DNA from: Crambe crambe
Lineage: Eukaryota > Porifera > Demospongiae > Poecilosclerida > Crambeidae
Length of the DNA stretch: 64,000 nt
Assembly: GCA_963924555.1 (NCBI GenBank)
Contig: OZ004588.1
Coordinates: 4,774,001 to 4,838,000 of the forward strand
Reading direction: 5' to 3'
Below the pieces are notes generated by a model that had not been told where the DNA came from, did not search any database, and saw nothing but the letters and a program-made list of their open reading frames with translations. The translations under genes and the position numbers were made by a program. Of the stretch, positions 1 through 12,713 are shown in pieces; the first letter of the stretch is position 1; every line of letters begins with the position of its first letter.

Positions 1-1626
1 TTGGAGTTTAGACATAGATATACAATTTAAATGAGTCATGATGACCTGAGAGTCAGCTCGCTCGCATCAATGATTATGCGCGCTTTCACGTTCGCAAATC
101 TCACGATATTTAAAATTTTTAAGCTGTATTGTATTATAAGAAGTTATTCAAATTCCTTTTTCCATAGTTAATTTTCAAGCTTACACTCCCGCTATTGTAC
201 GCAGTAGTTAATGGATTTGTATTTCATTCTCGATCGACATGCAGACTCAATCGTACATGAATCGCTCGCTATACTAGGGAAATAATTTTGACAGCAAGTT
301 AATTTTTCTGTTGAGTTTGCACTTAGCAATGTGCTGGATTTGACAGTGAGCAAGTGAGCAGCTGATAGGCTCCAGTGTAAGAGTCATTTAAGTTGTGGTT
401 CCAACAAGGAAGCTCAATACATAGAAAGTTGTAAATACTTGCCACAAACACTTAAATAAGCCAAGCGCCTACATAAGCCTAGCGCCTCTATGATAAAAGG
501 TTAGCTTGATTAAAATCGGAGCATGCGCATTATGCACGCGCGCAGCGCAATTATTTCGGGACACGTAACATGCCTGGGGCATTTTGGAGTGTGTACACAT
601 AATAGATATATATATTAAAAAATTCGCGCGCTTTCACGTTCGCAAATCTCGCGATATTCGAAATTTTTAAGCTGTATTGTATTATAAGAAGTTGCTTTTT
701 TATAGTTAATTTTCAAGCTCACACGTACATGAATCGCTCGCTATACTAGGGAAATGTGCAACATTAATTTTGACAGCAAGTTAGCAATTTGCTGAGTTTA
801 TATGCAACAAAGTACTTAGCAATGTGCTGCATTTGACAGTGCTTGATATTGCTATCAGAGACAAGAGTCATTTAAGTTGTTCCAACCGGGAAGCTCAACA
901 CCGAGAAAGTTGTAAATACTTACCACAAGCACTTAGATAAGCCACGTGCCTACATAAGCCTAGCGTCTCTATGACAAGAGGCTGTAGAAAACAATCTAGT
1001 GATTACAATTTGAGCATGCGCATTAAGCACGAGCGCAGCGAAACTATTTCGGGACACGTACCATACGTACGCGTATGCCTGGGGCATTTTGAAGTGTAGA
1101 CATAGATATATATTTAAAATTTCATTGAGTCATGTCATGACCTGAGAGTCAGCTCGCCAGCCGCGCTCACTCGCTGCAATTATTTTAGAAGGCTGTATAC
1201 GTCCCAGCATTGTTTATAACAGGATCACACCATTAAATAAAATATCAAAAAAGGTGAACTTTTCTAAATTATGAATTACTCTTTCAACTGAACCTTTAAA
1301 ATATATTTTCATTTCACCCCAGTAGAGTAGTTGCAATAGTAGAGTAGATTTTCAATTATCGACCGCTATATATGAACGGACACTGCAGAGGACAGCCTGG
1401 ACATTAATAAAATAAAATTACAGGGTCTGACTAAAACACGGACCGGACCGGACCACCGGACCACGATAATTTTTTGCGCACGAAGTCAAAAATGCTCATG
1501 CGCGCTTAATTGCAAAGATCTGGGACAAAGCGGTACCAAGGCAATACAGTCATTATTTCAAAGAAATGACCAGACCCGTATTTTGGCAGCATCCCATGCA
1601 GCCTATGCGATCAGTCAATTCCAGAG

Positions 1627-1830
1627 TCCAAGGAAGATATCGAAAAGACCCTTCCTGGACCTTGCACCTGTTTTCTACCACACCCACCTGACGGGGGCAG
1701 TTTTCTCGTTTCATCGACATTATGATAACAATAACTAAATTACGATAGAAATTTATTCCCACCTTGCACATTACTGCTGAGTACTTGATCAAGGAAGATA
1801 TCGTAAAGACCATTCCCGGACCTTCAGAGT
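1627..1830 (+). repeat. Short spaced direct repeat
   Basis: The ~35 base block 'caaggaagatatcg(a/t)aaagacc' followed by a 'ttcc(t/c)ggacctt' tail occurs at about 1,627-1,662 and again at about 1,790-1,826. It lies inside the large inverted-repeat element. No coding function is evident. Confidence 0.5.
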
Positions 1831-2845
1831 CTAGGGTAGATCACTAAGTGAATGATAGGGTACGTATGTTGTGTGCTGCAACATATAACAAGTCTATATA
1901 TACTGTATGCAGTAGCTATATAATATGGTTTGCTCAGATCGTAGACTTCTACTTATTTTTGATTGCGGAAGAATGCAATAAGAAACTTGAAAAAGCTAGT
2001 GTCTACTGTGTCAACTTTTTTTATACAAGCTCCTACTTGGATGTTCTGAATTTGAATCTTGGATTAAAGTAATTGATAAGATAGGTAACAAAACTTATAG
2101 GCTAATAATTGTGCTTATAATTATAGGTGGATATAGCTAGCACAGTACAAGAAATCTATCATACCAATATTTTTGGGGTGTCATTGGACTCGATTTTGAG
2201 AAGTATGAGATCAGATATTATGATTCATTAGCTATTGGGTGACAACATGAAATGCTTACAAAATGTGCAGTAAGTCAAGTAGCTATATAGCTACTCTATC
2301 TATACCACTAGAGGATAATATTTATGTCTACACAGCAAATAGTTATATCATGACTAAACATCTCAGCTCAAAATGGAGCTGTCCAATTTTCGGGCACGCG
2401 AACGAAAGGAGCAACCTTCGTATGGATTACATCGAAAAAGTTAATAATCACTGAGTAGTTTTGCACAATTATATGAGCCTGCTTTCTGTAACAATATGAT
2501 GAAATTAATATTATCGCTCGCGATTGCTCTTTAAATATTCCAGTTAGTTTCACAAAACAGTAATTACATTTTTTTAATCTTAATTGTAATTTAACAATTG
2601 ATAAGATTGTACTGTATTCTTAAGTTAAGATTTTAATATTAACTTTAAATCACAATTATTTTTTTAAAGTTCCTTTAGTACCGTAAAGTAATAATCAACA
2701 GATTCAGCCTAGATCTTGTTCAATAATTCTAAGAAAATAGACATGTTTAAAGATGCAAAGTTCTGACTTTACCAATAATCAAACCTTAAAGTAATTTTAA
2801 ATTAAAGATAGTTCCTATCACACGGTGAGCTGTGAAGACTGAAGT

Positions 2846-2905
2846 GCCCAAACTGTCGCAATGTTCACACAAAATGCAATTTGGTGTGAACATCGCGACA
2901 ATTTG
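2846..2905. repeat. Short perfect-stem hairpin
   Basis: The block 'tgtcgcaatgttcacac' is followed after a short loop by its near-exact inverse 'gtgtgaacatcgcgaca'. It could be a small terminal-inverted-repeat remnant. Confidence 0.6.
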
Positions 2906-4076
2906 GTTTTATGCACACTTTAATTTTTAGCTCCGCCGAGTTTAGAATTGTTGAATGATTGTAGTAGCAGCTTGGGCTACCAGTTAGTCGTCAGACTTAG
3001 TTGGTATGTGATTTTACTACAAATCCATCAACTACTGCGTACAATAGCGGGAGTGTAAGCTTGAAAATTAACTATGGAAAAAGGAATTTGATTTTTAATA
3101 CAATACAGCTTAAATTTTTTTGCGAGATTTGCGAACGTGAAAGCGCGCATTTAAAAATCATTGCAGCGATCTAGCTGACTCTCAGGTCATGACTCATTGA
3201 AATTGTATATCTATGTCTACACACCAAAATGCCCCAGGTGTATGTACGGTACGTACGTGTCGTGCGATAGTAGCGCCCTGCGCGTGCATGATGTGCTTTC
3301 TACAGCTTTTTGTCATAGAGGCCCTTGGCTTATCTAGGTGATTGTAGGCGCTTAACAATATCAAGGGCTGAAGCTATCAGCTAGCTTGCTAACTTGGTCA
3401 CTTCAAATGCTGCACATTGCTGTATTAGTAGTTATAGAGGTTCTATAGGCTTATCTAAGTGCTTCGTTACATATAAACTCAGAAGCAAAATCTTCTAAAG
3501 AGTTGTAGCACTAAAGAATAATTGCTTGCTCTCTTGCTGTTAACTGAATGTTGAACATTGCCCTAGTAGATAAAAAAACAGGCGAAACTGATGCAGAGTT
3601 GATTAATTTAAGCTAAGTAGTAAATAAGATAAAATAAGAATTTTAAAATATGCCATTTGCGTGCGCGCAAATACGAACGTGAAATTCGTTGTTCTAAATT
3701 CAGGATCAAATGCAAATATTAATGAATTGGAGATCAATTCTATTGCTCTATATGTGACAGGGTAAAGGGTATAACGCGGCATTTATAAATTATTTTGATG
3801 TTCACAAATTTCAAAGATTTAGGTCCAGAAATAGTTCTTAGTAACCTAAATTAGCTTTTTATTTATTTTTTATTAAGTAATGCCAGACATATTATAAACT
3901 ACGTAACAGAATATCTCTAAATTAGAGTACCAGATCACCGAAAGCGTATGGCGTAGCCGATCCTTCATCAACACCGGTGCTGCCGTTTATTCTTTAGCTG
4001 TGAAATTTTGTCGCGGCGATCACTAACCGGAGATTATTAAGGTTTTATGCTTTGTGTTGCCACAACAATCATTCAT

Positions 4077-4105
4077 AATAATAATAATAATAATAATAAT
4101 AATAT
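4077..4105. repeat. (AAT)n microsatellite
   Basis: About nine consecutive AAT triplets just upstream of the 4,144-4,770 inverted-repeat element. Confidence 0.9.
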
Positions 4106-4143
4106 AGAGCGACAAAATCTTATTCTCCTAGAATTGTTGCTCA

Positions 4144-4770
4144 CTATGTGACCGGGTAGAGGAAGATTGTGCATAATGCGGCACTAAAAAAAAATTTGAT
4201 TTGCCGTTATCTTTGGCCGCTCTCCATCGCGCAAATTTCAAAGCTTCAGGGTCCATTAGCGTTTTAGAGAAAAGGCTCATTTCCGGCAACGCCCGTGCAC
4301 TATCAAATTGAAGTGGGCTGGAGCCTCGAACTAGAGTTAGAGAGAAGCTATTTCTCCCCTCTTGACGCTAATAAGTACCAACTAAAGCCTAGAAAAGAGT
4401 AACAAGGTACCGAAGGTAGCGTAAGAAAGCTTAGTTAGTTCATATTTCTAAGCGTATAAGCTGGAAAGCCTACCTTAGTTCTGGTAACAAAACGAAAATA
4501 TCACTTCATCAACCATTAATTATCAGCTGCTGGATTTTCCGTGCACCAATGCGCGAAGGTTTCATGGCTGACGAGCTAACTTTAATGCTTCATTTGAAGC
4601 CTTTCTACTTTATTCTAAGTTCTAAACTTGATCAGAAGTTTGTTCAAGGATCATAGTTTTGATCTATACAGAAAAGAATTTTTGTTGCATGACTCGCTAA
4701 AACCGCTCCTACGTAGAAAATTGTTCTGCCGCGTTATGCCCGATTTTCCTCTACCGGGTGACATATAGCT
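4144..4770. mobile_element. MITE-like element with ~40 bp terminal inverted repeats
   Basis: The left end reads 'tatgtgaccgggtagaggaa' and continues through a 'cataatgcggca' block; the right end at about 4,728-4,769 carries 'tgccgcgttatgcc' and 'ttcctctaccgggtgacata', the inverted counterpart. A third, more diverged copy of the end sits at about 3,748-3,783 ('gtgacagggtaaagggtata'), so a nested or compound structure of about 1 kb is possible. No transposase is encoded; it would need a transposase supplied elsewhere. Confidence 0.65.
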
Positions 4771-5283
4771 ATTGCTAACTAGCTATTATCTACTATAGCT
4801 AGTAATAAAATCTCCTGTGTTATAATAAAATCTTCCAGGATATTACTTATCTAGCTCTATTATTAGGTATAGTTATATATGTAGCTAGCTATTGAGCTAT
4901 GTTATTGCAGTATATATTATATAAAATTATAATTTTTACTTTCTATAGTAGCTAAGAGACGTGTTGCTCTGTAGCATCTAGCTAGCTATTATGCGTAAGT
5001 AGCTATCTAGAATATTTTTCAATACTGATTTGTATAAAGCTCAATCATGCATTCACATCAATATAGATCAATTATAAATATTCCATCGCTGTACACTTGC
5101 AAAAAATATTAACCTTCTAAGACGCTAGAAAAAAAACATGCTCCTTTGAAGTAGAGCGAATACACCCAACTATAAAGGTGAATAGCTAACAAGCTTGAGA
5201 TTTTGATGCACCTATAAACAGCATAGAAATGTAGCCAACTAGGAGATATTATCATTTATGATTATAGAAGAGATTCATCACTA

Positions 5284-5510
5284 AGACAGAAACGATATAG
5301 GAGATTTTTTATTGCTAGGGCAATTTGTTAGTGAGCGATTGTCTTTGTATAATCAGATATAGCTATATACCACCTCTCCAAAAGCTACTTTATATGCAGC
5401 GACATGGCGGCGACGAAATATCCTAGGAGATTAGGTTGCTCGAGACAGAATTTCCTAGGATATTTTGTCGCCGCGACAGAATCTCCCAGCGATAAAATAC
5501 CAGTAAATAT
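5284..5510 (+). repeat. Direct repeat copy 1 with internal palindromes
   Basis: This segment matches 6,300-6,515 almost throughout, including 'gagcgattgtctttgtataa' and 'gacagaatctcccagcga'. Within it, 'aatatcctaggaga' appears in both orientations next to 'gcgac' blocks, giving several small palindromes. The two copies bracket about 800 bases and may be the ends of one element. Confidence 0.6.
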
Positions 5511-5765
5511 TGACACCCGGACTATGTATTATAATGGCTCCTACAAGGGAGCGACCGTTATATCCCTTTGGCTTCCAAAACCGTGCATTTTTGCACATCC
5601 AGTTATCCGGGAGAAAAACGGGAAATATCCTGCTGATGAATATTCATTGTCGGCATGTCGGCACTATCAGTAAATAGAGATCTCAGTGAACAATAGAAGG
5701 ATCGATAAGCGCTTTGATTCAAGTGCTTTTGCTTTGAAGAAGCTTTGATGTTTGCTTTCATCACT

Positions 5766-5787
5766 CTTTTTTTTTTTTTTTTTTTTT
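5766..5787. repeat. Poly-T tract
   Basis: An uninterrupted run of about 21 T. It is A-rich on the complementary strand and could be the tail of a minus-strand retrosequence. Confidence 0.8.
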
Positions 5788-6009
5788 AAGGAATGACTAG
5801 ACATGCATGCCTCTACTTGCCTACGTAGCCTATAGTTGTTTGGAGGTCTTAGCAGGAGAAGAAGCGGTGGAAAGGAGTGGCTCGTGCAGCTCGAGCTGCA
5901 AGTCAGGTTGCCATGGGGAGCATTGATGACGTAAGATTGGCCGTCCAATTTGCCACTGGTGTGTCGATCCTTTCTCGAGAGGAGAAGACAGCACTACTGA
6001 AGGTAAAGG

Positions 6010-6260
6010 GATATAGGAGTATGGGACGTACTATTCACGCACTGTTGTGGCAGGCCCAAAGGGTTCCCTAAGGCAACCAAAGAGTTTGAAGTTAGAAGGT
6101 GTTTTATACCGTAGCGCATCGGTTAATATTACACGTGTCTGGTTAGTACTGCGTGATATTGAATGTGTGGTCTCGCGTTCGATTCCCGAATTTTTTCAAT
6201 CTTTGAAAAACATTTTAAGTGTCCTGGTGCCGGGACCAGTCTGAATCTGTGAAGAATCCC
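6010..6260 (+). mobile_element. SINE-like repeat copy 1 with tRNA-like boxes
   Basis: The copy begins near 'gtactattcacgcactgttg', passes through 'cctaaggcaaccaaagagtt' and then carries a tRNA-like module: 'gtagcgcatcggtta' resembles a Pol III A box and 'gcgttcgattcccg' matches a B box, about 60 bases apart. The same block order recurs at about 7,008-7,265. A bona fide tRNA is unlikely because no clean acceptor stem is visible. Confidence 0.55.
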
Positions 6261-6299
6261 GGGTGCCGCGACTGTTGGCCTGAACGGACTGTAGGCACA

Positions 6300-6515
6300 G
6301 GAACTCTGTAGTAGAAACGACCTAGGAGATTTTTATTGCTAGGAGAGCAATTTGTTGGTGAGCGATTGTCTTTGTATAATCAGATATAGCTATACCACCT
6401 CTCCGATAGCTACTTTATATGCAGCGACAATATATCCTGGCGGCTACGAAATATCCTAGGAGATTAGGTCGCTCGCGACAGGATATTTTTTCGCCGCGAC
6501 AGAATCTCCCAGCGA
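6300..6515 (+). repeat. Direct repeat copy 2 with internal palindromes
   Basis: Second copy of the 5,284-5,510 block, same orientation. It differs by small indels around the 'cagcgaca' and 'gcggc' stretches. Confidence 0.6.
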
Positions 6516-7004
6516 CTGTGACACCGGAAGTTAGACCTGCCCATATATAACTAGCTCTATCTCAACGATCAATCAACATATAAACAAGTAACTCATATCC
6601 AGCAGCAGCTTAATAATGTACTAACTACTCAAACACAAAATGAACCAGTGTGCTATGTTCACAGTTAGCGCCGTTGATTTTAGTTCTATGGAGATTAATA
6701 TGGGGAAAACCGTAGATCTGTATGTGCTTAACCCACGCCAGCAGGTCTATAACCGTAAGGCGGGCACCCCATATATACTCGCCTTAGCTAGCTCTGCGGG
6801 TTATCTCATAAAACCCTTGCACCAATGTTACTCTAGAGCCGCACCCGGGTCAACGCGGCGACAAATCGCGCGTGAGCGACATAATCATAGAGTATAGTAT
6901 TTATAGATGTGTAGCAATAGAGTGATAAAACATTTTGTTGCTAGAGAGGAGGGCTAGGTTATAGGCTTGGCTATGGCTCCTGCAAGAGAGCGAGCGCAGC
7001 GAGC

Positions 7005-7265
7005 GTTAGGTGTATAGGACTTACTATTCATGCACTGTTGTGACTCCAAAGGCTAGGCAACACTCGCCCAGCTTGCAGTGCAGGCCCGAAGGGCTCCCTA
7101 AGGCAACCAAAGAGTTTGAGGTTAGAAGTATTAATATTGCTTTCAAGAGGGTGTTTTCAATGTTGCCACTGTAGCACATCAGTTTAATAGTGCCTGGCCT
7201 TTGGAACCGTCAGGCCATGGGTTCGAGTCCCTGAAATTTCTGTAGGTGACAATCCCGGGTTGCTC
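7005..7265 (+). mobile_element. SINE-like repeat copy 2 with tRNA-like boxes
   Basis: It shares with the 6,010-6,260 copy the 'actattca.gcactgttgtg' block, the 'ctccctaaggcaaccaaag' block and a tRNA-like module. Here the A-box-like stretch is 'gtagcacatcagtt' and the B-box-like stretch is 'gggttcgagtccctg', which can form a T-arm stem. The middle part can form a short anticodon-like stem. This supports a tRNA-derived SINE family rather than a functional tRNA. Confidence 0.55.
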
Positions 7266-7632
7266 TTAATAACTAGCAGCTTTAACATAACTATAATTAT
7301 CACTCTCAGTTCAACGTGACCACTAATAATTTGTCACTTATTATAGATATTTTCCATTAATAAAGATCAATGGATAAATTATTTACTGCTATAAACTTGT
7401 GAGATATTCCTTCGTTACACTTGGCTACATAGCTAAGACAGAATAAAGATATAGTCATTTTTATTGCCACTGCAAACACTGATACTTGTTAACATTGGAA
7501 TTGTGTGCACTCTTAGACTCTCAGTAGCTTTGTATAACAGCAGAAAATTATTGTGCCTTATGAGGGCTAATTAGCTGAAATAATTTTTTAAACCAATGGA
7601 AAAGATATTGTGAAAATCAGTCTACATGTTCA

Positions 7633-9734
7633 TCAGAGAGTCAAAGTAAATATTTTAACACAGTGATCAAGACTACATGATGCCAGTGAAATATCCGTTG
7701 AATTTGGTCTCCACTTGAGTCTTTTTACAGCTGAAGTATGAGAAAGCATGCCACTCAGAGTACAGAACAACCTACACTCAAGATTGCTGTCAAGTCCTCT
7801 AGAGCAAATGTATACAAACATCGCACCATTTTCAAGTCCTATGGCAAGAAGATACCTGCAAGTACAACATTAATGAATTTAAGTTACTGAATAGAGAGCA
7901 CATGGTGCAAAGGTTCACTTTTTGTCATAATCAAATGGAGAAAAATCCACAGCTGTTATGGCATGATCGAATTGCAATCCCTTGACAGCAACAACACTAC
8001 AGCACTTGCCACTACTTGATATGGACCAAAAGTGCACCTAAAAACAAGATATCACTCTTAAGCTAAAGAAACCCACTCTTAACAATTATGCTATCAGCAA
8101 AATAGACTTACCTTTTTATCTCGAGAACCAGTCACAAAGTAAGCATCATCATATGTCCAACTACAAGACCAGATAATCCTGCTGTGTACAGAGGTATGAA
8201 CAGTTTTATCTAATTTAGCCACGAGGCAGAATGAACCTGGATATTAAAATTAACACACAATAGATATATGTATATGGGTTTATGGGATTGGAAATAAGCT
8301 TGTTAACAATGACAAAACATCTGAGATGTGTTGATAGCAATGGAAATAATCATAGTACTGAAAGTTGCCTGCTTCTGACAAGAACTAATTTATGATACCG
8401 ACAGTAAAGTATATTATGGCATAATAACTACTGCTTATAAATTTTGGTTCAGGATTAAGGGGCTCTCACACTTTGTGCATCAATTGTTGTTGCTTAAAAA
8501 AAATTAACTGTGCAATGTTAGTTTTTGTATTATGACATTAATTATTGTCACTTGCATTGCAAATGATGGCATCACTTTCTAAAGGAACAGGTTAATGCTG
8601 TATAAGTTACTTCAGGGAGAGGTTAGAATAGTTAATGGTTTGTTTTCAAACTTTAAAGAAGTAGCTAGCTAGCTAGTCAAGCTTTGAACTAACAAAGAAG
8701 AAATATGCTACCGCTACCTGTGTGTGTGTGTGTATCTAATAATGGGCCTCAGTTAAACAGTTGATTAGGCATTTCCAATCCTGTAGTCATATCTATCTAC
8801 GTTCACATCATCCAGTATGTCCCAAAGACCACCACATCACGAAACTAACATAGTTCTGAAATCATAAAAATTCTATGTACCTTCTTCTTCCTGTCTCCAT
8901 AATGACCAAGTTCTGTCACGAGAAACGGCAAGGAGGAATTCAGAGGAGTGAGAGAAAGCAAGCTGTGTAACTGTCAGTGCATGGTGGATCAGGGTTTGAA
9001 ATTGGCGCCAGCAACTTGTATCCCACAACAAGATAGCAGCATACTCTTGTTTAGAAGCCTGCATTGTGATCATCATTCAAATGCTAAATAATAGTATGAC
9101 TACTGACTGCTGCAGACAATAGGAGGACTTGCACTAGCAACTATGCTTCATCTATACACCAACTTCTCCTCCAATGGGTACAAGGCCTCGTTGATATAGC
9201 TATATAATCATTGTACCCAAATAAAATTTAAAAACGAGGGATCAAAGCCAGTTAACACTTTGTACTGGACTGGATCTTAGCTAAGAATTTATCTGAGGTT
9301 CTAAATACTGTACACAGTCAAAAAACAAGTAAAGAAATAACACAAAACAAAACAAAAATAACAAACAAAAAAAACAACAACAAAAACTCACCATGCACGC
9401 AGAAGCTACAAGTTTGCCATTTGGGCTACTATCAATACAGAAGATTTCATAGGAATGACCATAAAGTTTATGAATCTCAGGCCATAAGGTGTTTTGCAGC
9501 TGACCTTCAAACAGGGCTGCTGAGAAAAAAATCACACAATCACAGTGCATCTGGGAATGGCTCAATACCCATAGGCTTAAAAATATCATAATCATAGTGC
9601 ATCCGGGGAGTGGCTCAATAACCTTAGGCTTAAAACATCACAATCATAGTGCATCTGGGAATGGCTCAATAACTTTAGGCTTAAAAGTTTCAATGGACTT
9701 TATCCAAACTGGCATTACTGGCATTAAGCAGGCT

Positions 9735-9770
<36 letters not shown>

Positions 9771-12630
9771 AATGCAGTATGATGAATGAGAATACAAATT
9801 CAAAATAATTATTATAGAAAGTGCTTAAAGAAAGGATATATACATAGGGCCATGTACGCCTGGTACCCCTTCCCTCCTTCTTTCACTACATATGAACAGT
9901 ACCTGTGGAATCTGTAGAAGCTTGTTCCTCTGCAGATTTAGCACTCAAACTTATGGCTGACTCAGTGCTGAAGTCTACAGGAAGACATGCAATCAATAAA
10001 AGAGTATATTTATGACAAGTGGATTTCACCTGCTTTATTGGATAAGCCAAGACTAGGCACACTTGCAGCGGAAGGAAATCTGGAGGGATCCTATGCACAT
10101 GTAACTAGTCTACAGTAAAATGTAACACTTCAAAACTTACCACGTCCAAGTGAACTTTACTTATGTTGAAGAGGCTGTCAACAAAATTCTTAGGACTATG
10201 AAAGACTCGAAGAACCTATTATACAGAGCACAGATATGAGAGGCATGTATCATGACTACAGCTGGAAGCACCAAACTAACAATCCCACGGTATGCTGGGA
10301 TTTTATGAACTATGACTCATAATTATCTACATTGTACACTGGTAAATTATTGATGTCTAACAATTAATTTTACAACTGCTTAGTTGTAACTGACTTGTAA
10401 TCAGTTCTTACAATCATGTAAGGTATGTATGCAGTTCTGAAGGAACAATTGCTTACTTGTAACCAGTTCTTACAATCATGTAAGGTATGCACATAGTTCT
10501 GAAGGAACAACTGTTTACTTGTAACCAGTTCTTGCAATCATGTAAGGTATGTATGTAGTTCTGAAGGACAGAGTTGAGTAAGCCATGTATGGTAGTAACA
10601 TGGAGTATTTACTCACCTTTTCTTCAGCTCCAGAAACAAAAAGGACTGATGTAACCATGCACACACACTGCATATTATAGCCATGTATTTGAGGTCGGGC
10701 CAGCTCTCTCCATGCCACTTCTTTCTCATTCTGGATCCAAGGTGCATGGGCCCTGGTAGTCTGATCCAAACTCACAGACAGCAGAAATTTTCCATTAGTT
10801 GGTTCCCATTGAATATCTTGCACTGCACTGAAATGACCACTGATTGTAGGAACAGATTGCCAGTGATCTATGGAGTAATTACATCAAAATATTTGCTTAA
10901 ATAGGTACGTGACACCTGACCACCAATCAAATCATGAGATCTACCTCTGTCCAGGTGAACTTGATGAACCATGTTTAAAGGTTCCAGTACAGTACTGTAG
11001 CACAATTCTCATAGCTACATAAAGTTTTTTTGTGATGGCCATTAATTAGGCAACCGAACATGCACACTCTTTGCATGCACTGCAAAATATGGGGTGGTGG
11101 TCAGAAGTATCATAGAAGCACAGTTGACTGTCAAGGAAGCAACCAAGGGTTACACTTTTGCACAGGCACACAACATCCACCGTTGTTAGTAGCATACAAA
11201 ATCAGTATGTACCTGATGCAATTTTCTTCCACAAGCGAAACTCTCCTTGATAGCCATGGGCCAGGATATGGTTTCCATCAGGCCCAAATACCGCTCCATA
11301 AAGTCCCAATGAGTTCCCTCCAACATCACCAACACGCACCTACAAGTGAAAAAGCACACAATAGCATGAAACCATGTACTAATTAGCCACTGAGAGAGCT
11401 TTCAACTCCACATGGCCTACATACCTACAAGTAAATGCATCTTTGATAGTTTTGAAATCTTGTTCCTAAACTGAATGTTGCAAACACAATAATAATTGCA
11501 TGGGGAAATGCCCACCCCCAGCCCTTCCAGAAAGAAACCCTGCTACCTTCACAATTTGGCCCAAGAAAAAGACCACTTTTGGGTGTTTAGAATAGCGGTA
11601 AGAATCTTTGCTATTTCTAGCACTGAAAGCATGTATGTGTGCAGTTTGTTTATGGTTCAGCATGGAAGCAACACACTAGATTAGTTACCTGCTCAATCCA
11701 CAGATTGGAGGTGGGATCTAACGACCAGAGTACCATTGTCTTGTCCATGGAAGAGCTAAGGAGACATAGTGACTCAGATCCATGTCTTGGCTGCCATCTA
11801 ACACTATAAACCCAATCTTCATGTCCTGTATATTATGATGTACACATATTATACCAACTTAATCCTTGCACACTGCTATTAGAATCTATGTATCCACTGT
11901 TAATTATTGCCACTACTGATTATTTGATATTGGTGGTTTGGAATATGTAGATCTAATCAATAGGTCTATATATATACGTAAGCAATCTCACTTGTTTCCA
12001 ATTACCAACCTATTAGCACAGATTCCAGTGTGACAACATATTCTAATTCCACTCCCTCAGAATCCACCAAAATAAATTTGTTTTCTGTCAGCTTCAAGTC
12101 ACCACTGCCATCAGCAGGTGGAGCCGAGTTTCTTCTGAAGAGTTTCCACAATCTGATAGAGGAGTCCTGAGAACACGAGGCCAAAACACAAAATGCATCT
12201 GGAAAAAAAAAGTGCGATAATTATTTTGAAACCACATACATTTATGCATTAGAAGCTATCTGAGAGACTTGTCAAGAGGTAATGGAAAGTGCTGAAATAT
12301 TTGTGTTTTATGTGCTAGATTTCTAAATATTATCAAACTTCTTGGTGAAAGATAACAGAGAATGGCATGCACTGTTTTAAGAACAAGTATTAATATTGGA
12401 ACCATATGTACATACTTCATTGCACAAACAGAGAAAACGGCATGCAATTTAGTTACATGTAGGTGTGTAGGACAGAGAATTCCATATAGATTGACATTAC
12501 ACATGAACTGAGAGTGTCATGCATGGTGGGATTTGGGTATCACAGTTTACTGAAAGATAACAGAAAGGTGTGTATATATAAGGCACAATCAAACAATATC
12601 ATGGTTTAGTTTTATGGTATTGACCCTATG

Positions 12631-12713
<83 letters not shown>

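Larger units (their letters stand above)
1..3230. mobile_element. Non-autonomous element with long inverted arms (~3.2 kb)
   Basis: The first ~225 bases reappear inverted at about 3,016-3,226; both arms share the blocks around 'cgctttcacgttcgcaaatc', 'tacactcccgctattgtacg' and 'tagacatagatatacaattt'. The left arm is also tandemly duplicated in direct orientation: roughly 60-605 and 620-1,095 share the 'cattttggagtgt', 'aagccta(g)cgcctctatga' and 'gggacacgtac' blocks in the same order. No long ORF or transposase motif was found between the arms, so this is probably a non-autonomous DNA element or a nest of related MITEs. The outer left end may lie before the window start. Confidence 0.6.

Noticed and set aside
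1553-2553. Short ORFs in the first 2.6 kb
   Set aside because: All are under 90 codons, lie within repeat-element sequence and show no domain or codon pattern.
6100-6200. Functional tRNA gene
   Set aside because: A- and B-box-like stretches are present but no acceptor stem or clear anticodon arm, and the block recurs as part of a longer repeat at 7.1-7.26 kb.
9533-9692. CRISPR-like array of spaced repeats
   Set aside because: The units are contiguous imperfect minisatellites without unique spacers, in a eukaryotic intron.
9597-9782. Plus-strand ORF ending in polyproline
   Set aside because: It is made of the 53 bp minisatellite and the poly-C tract inside an ELP2 intron.
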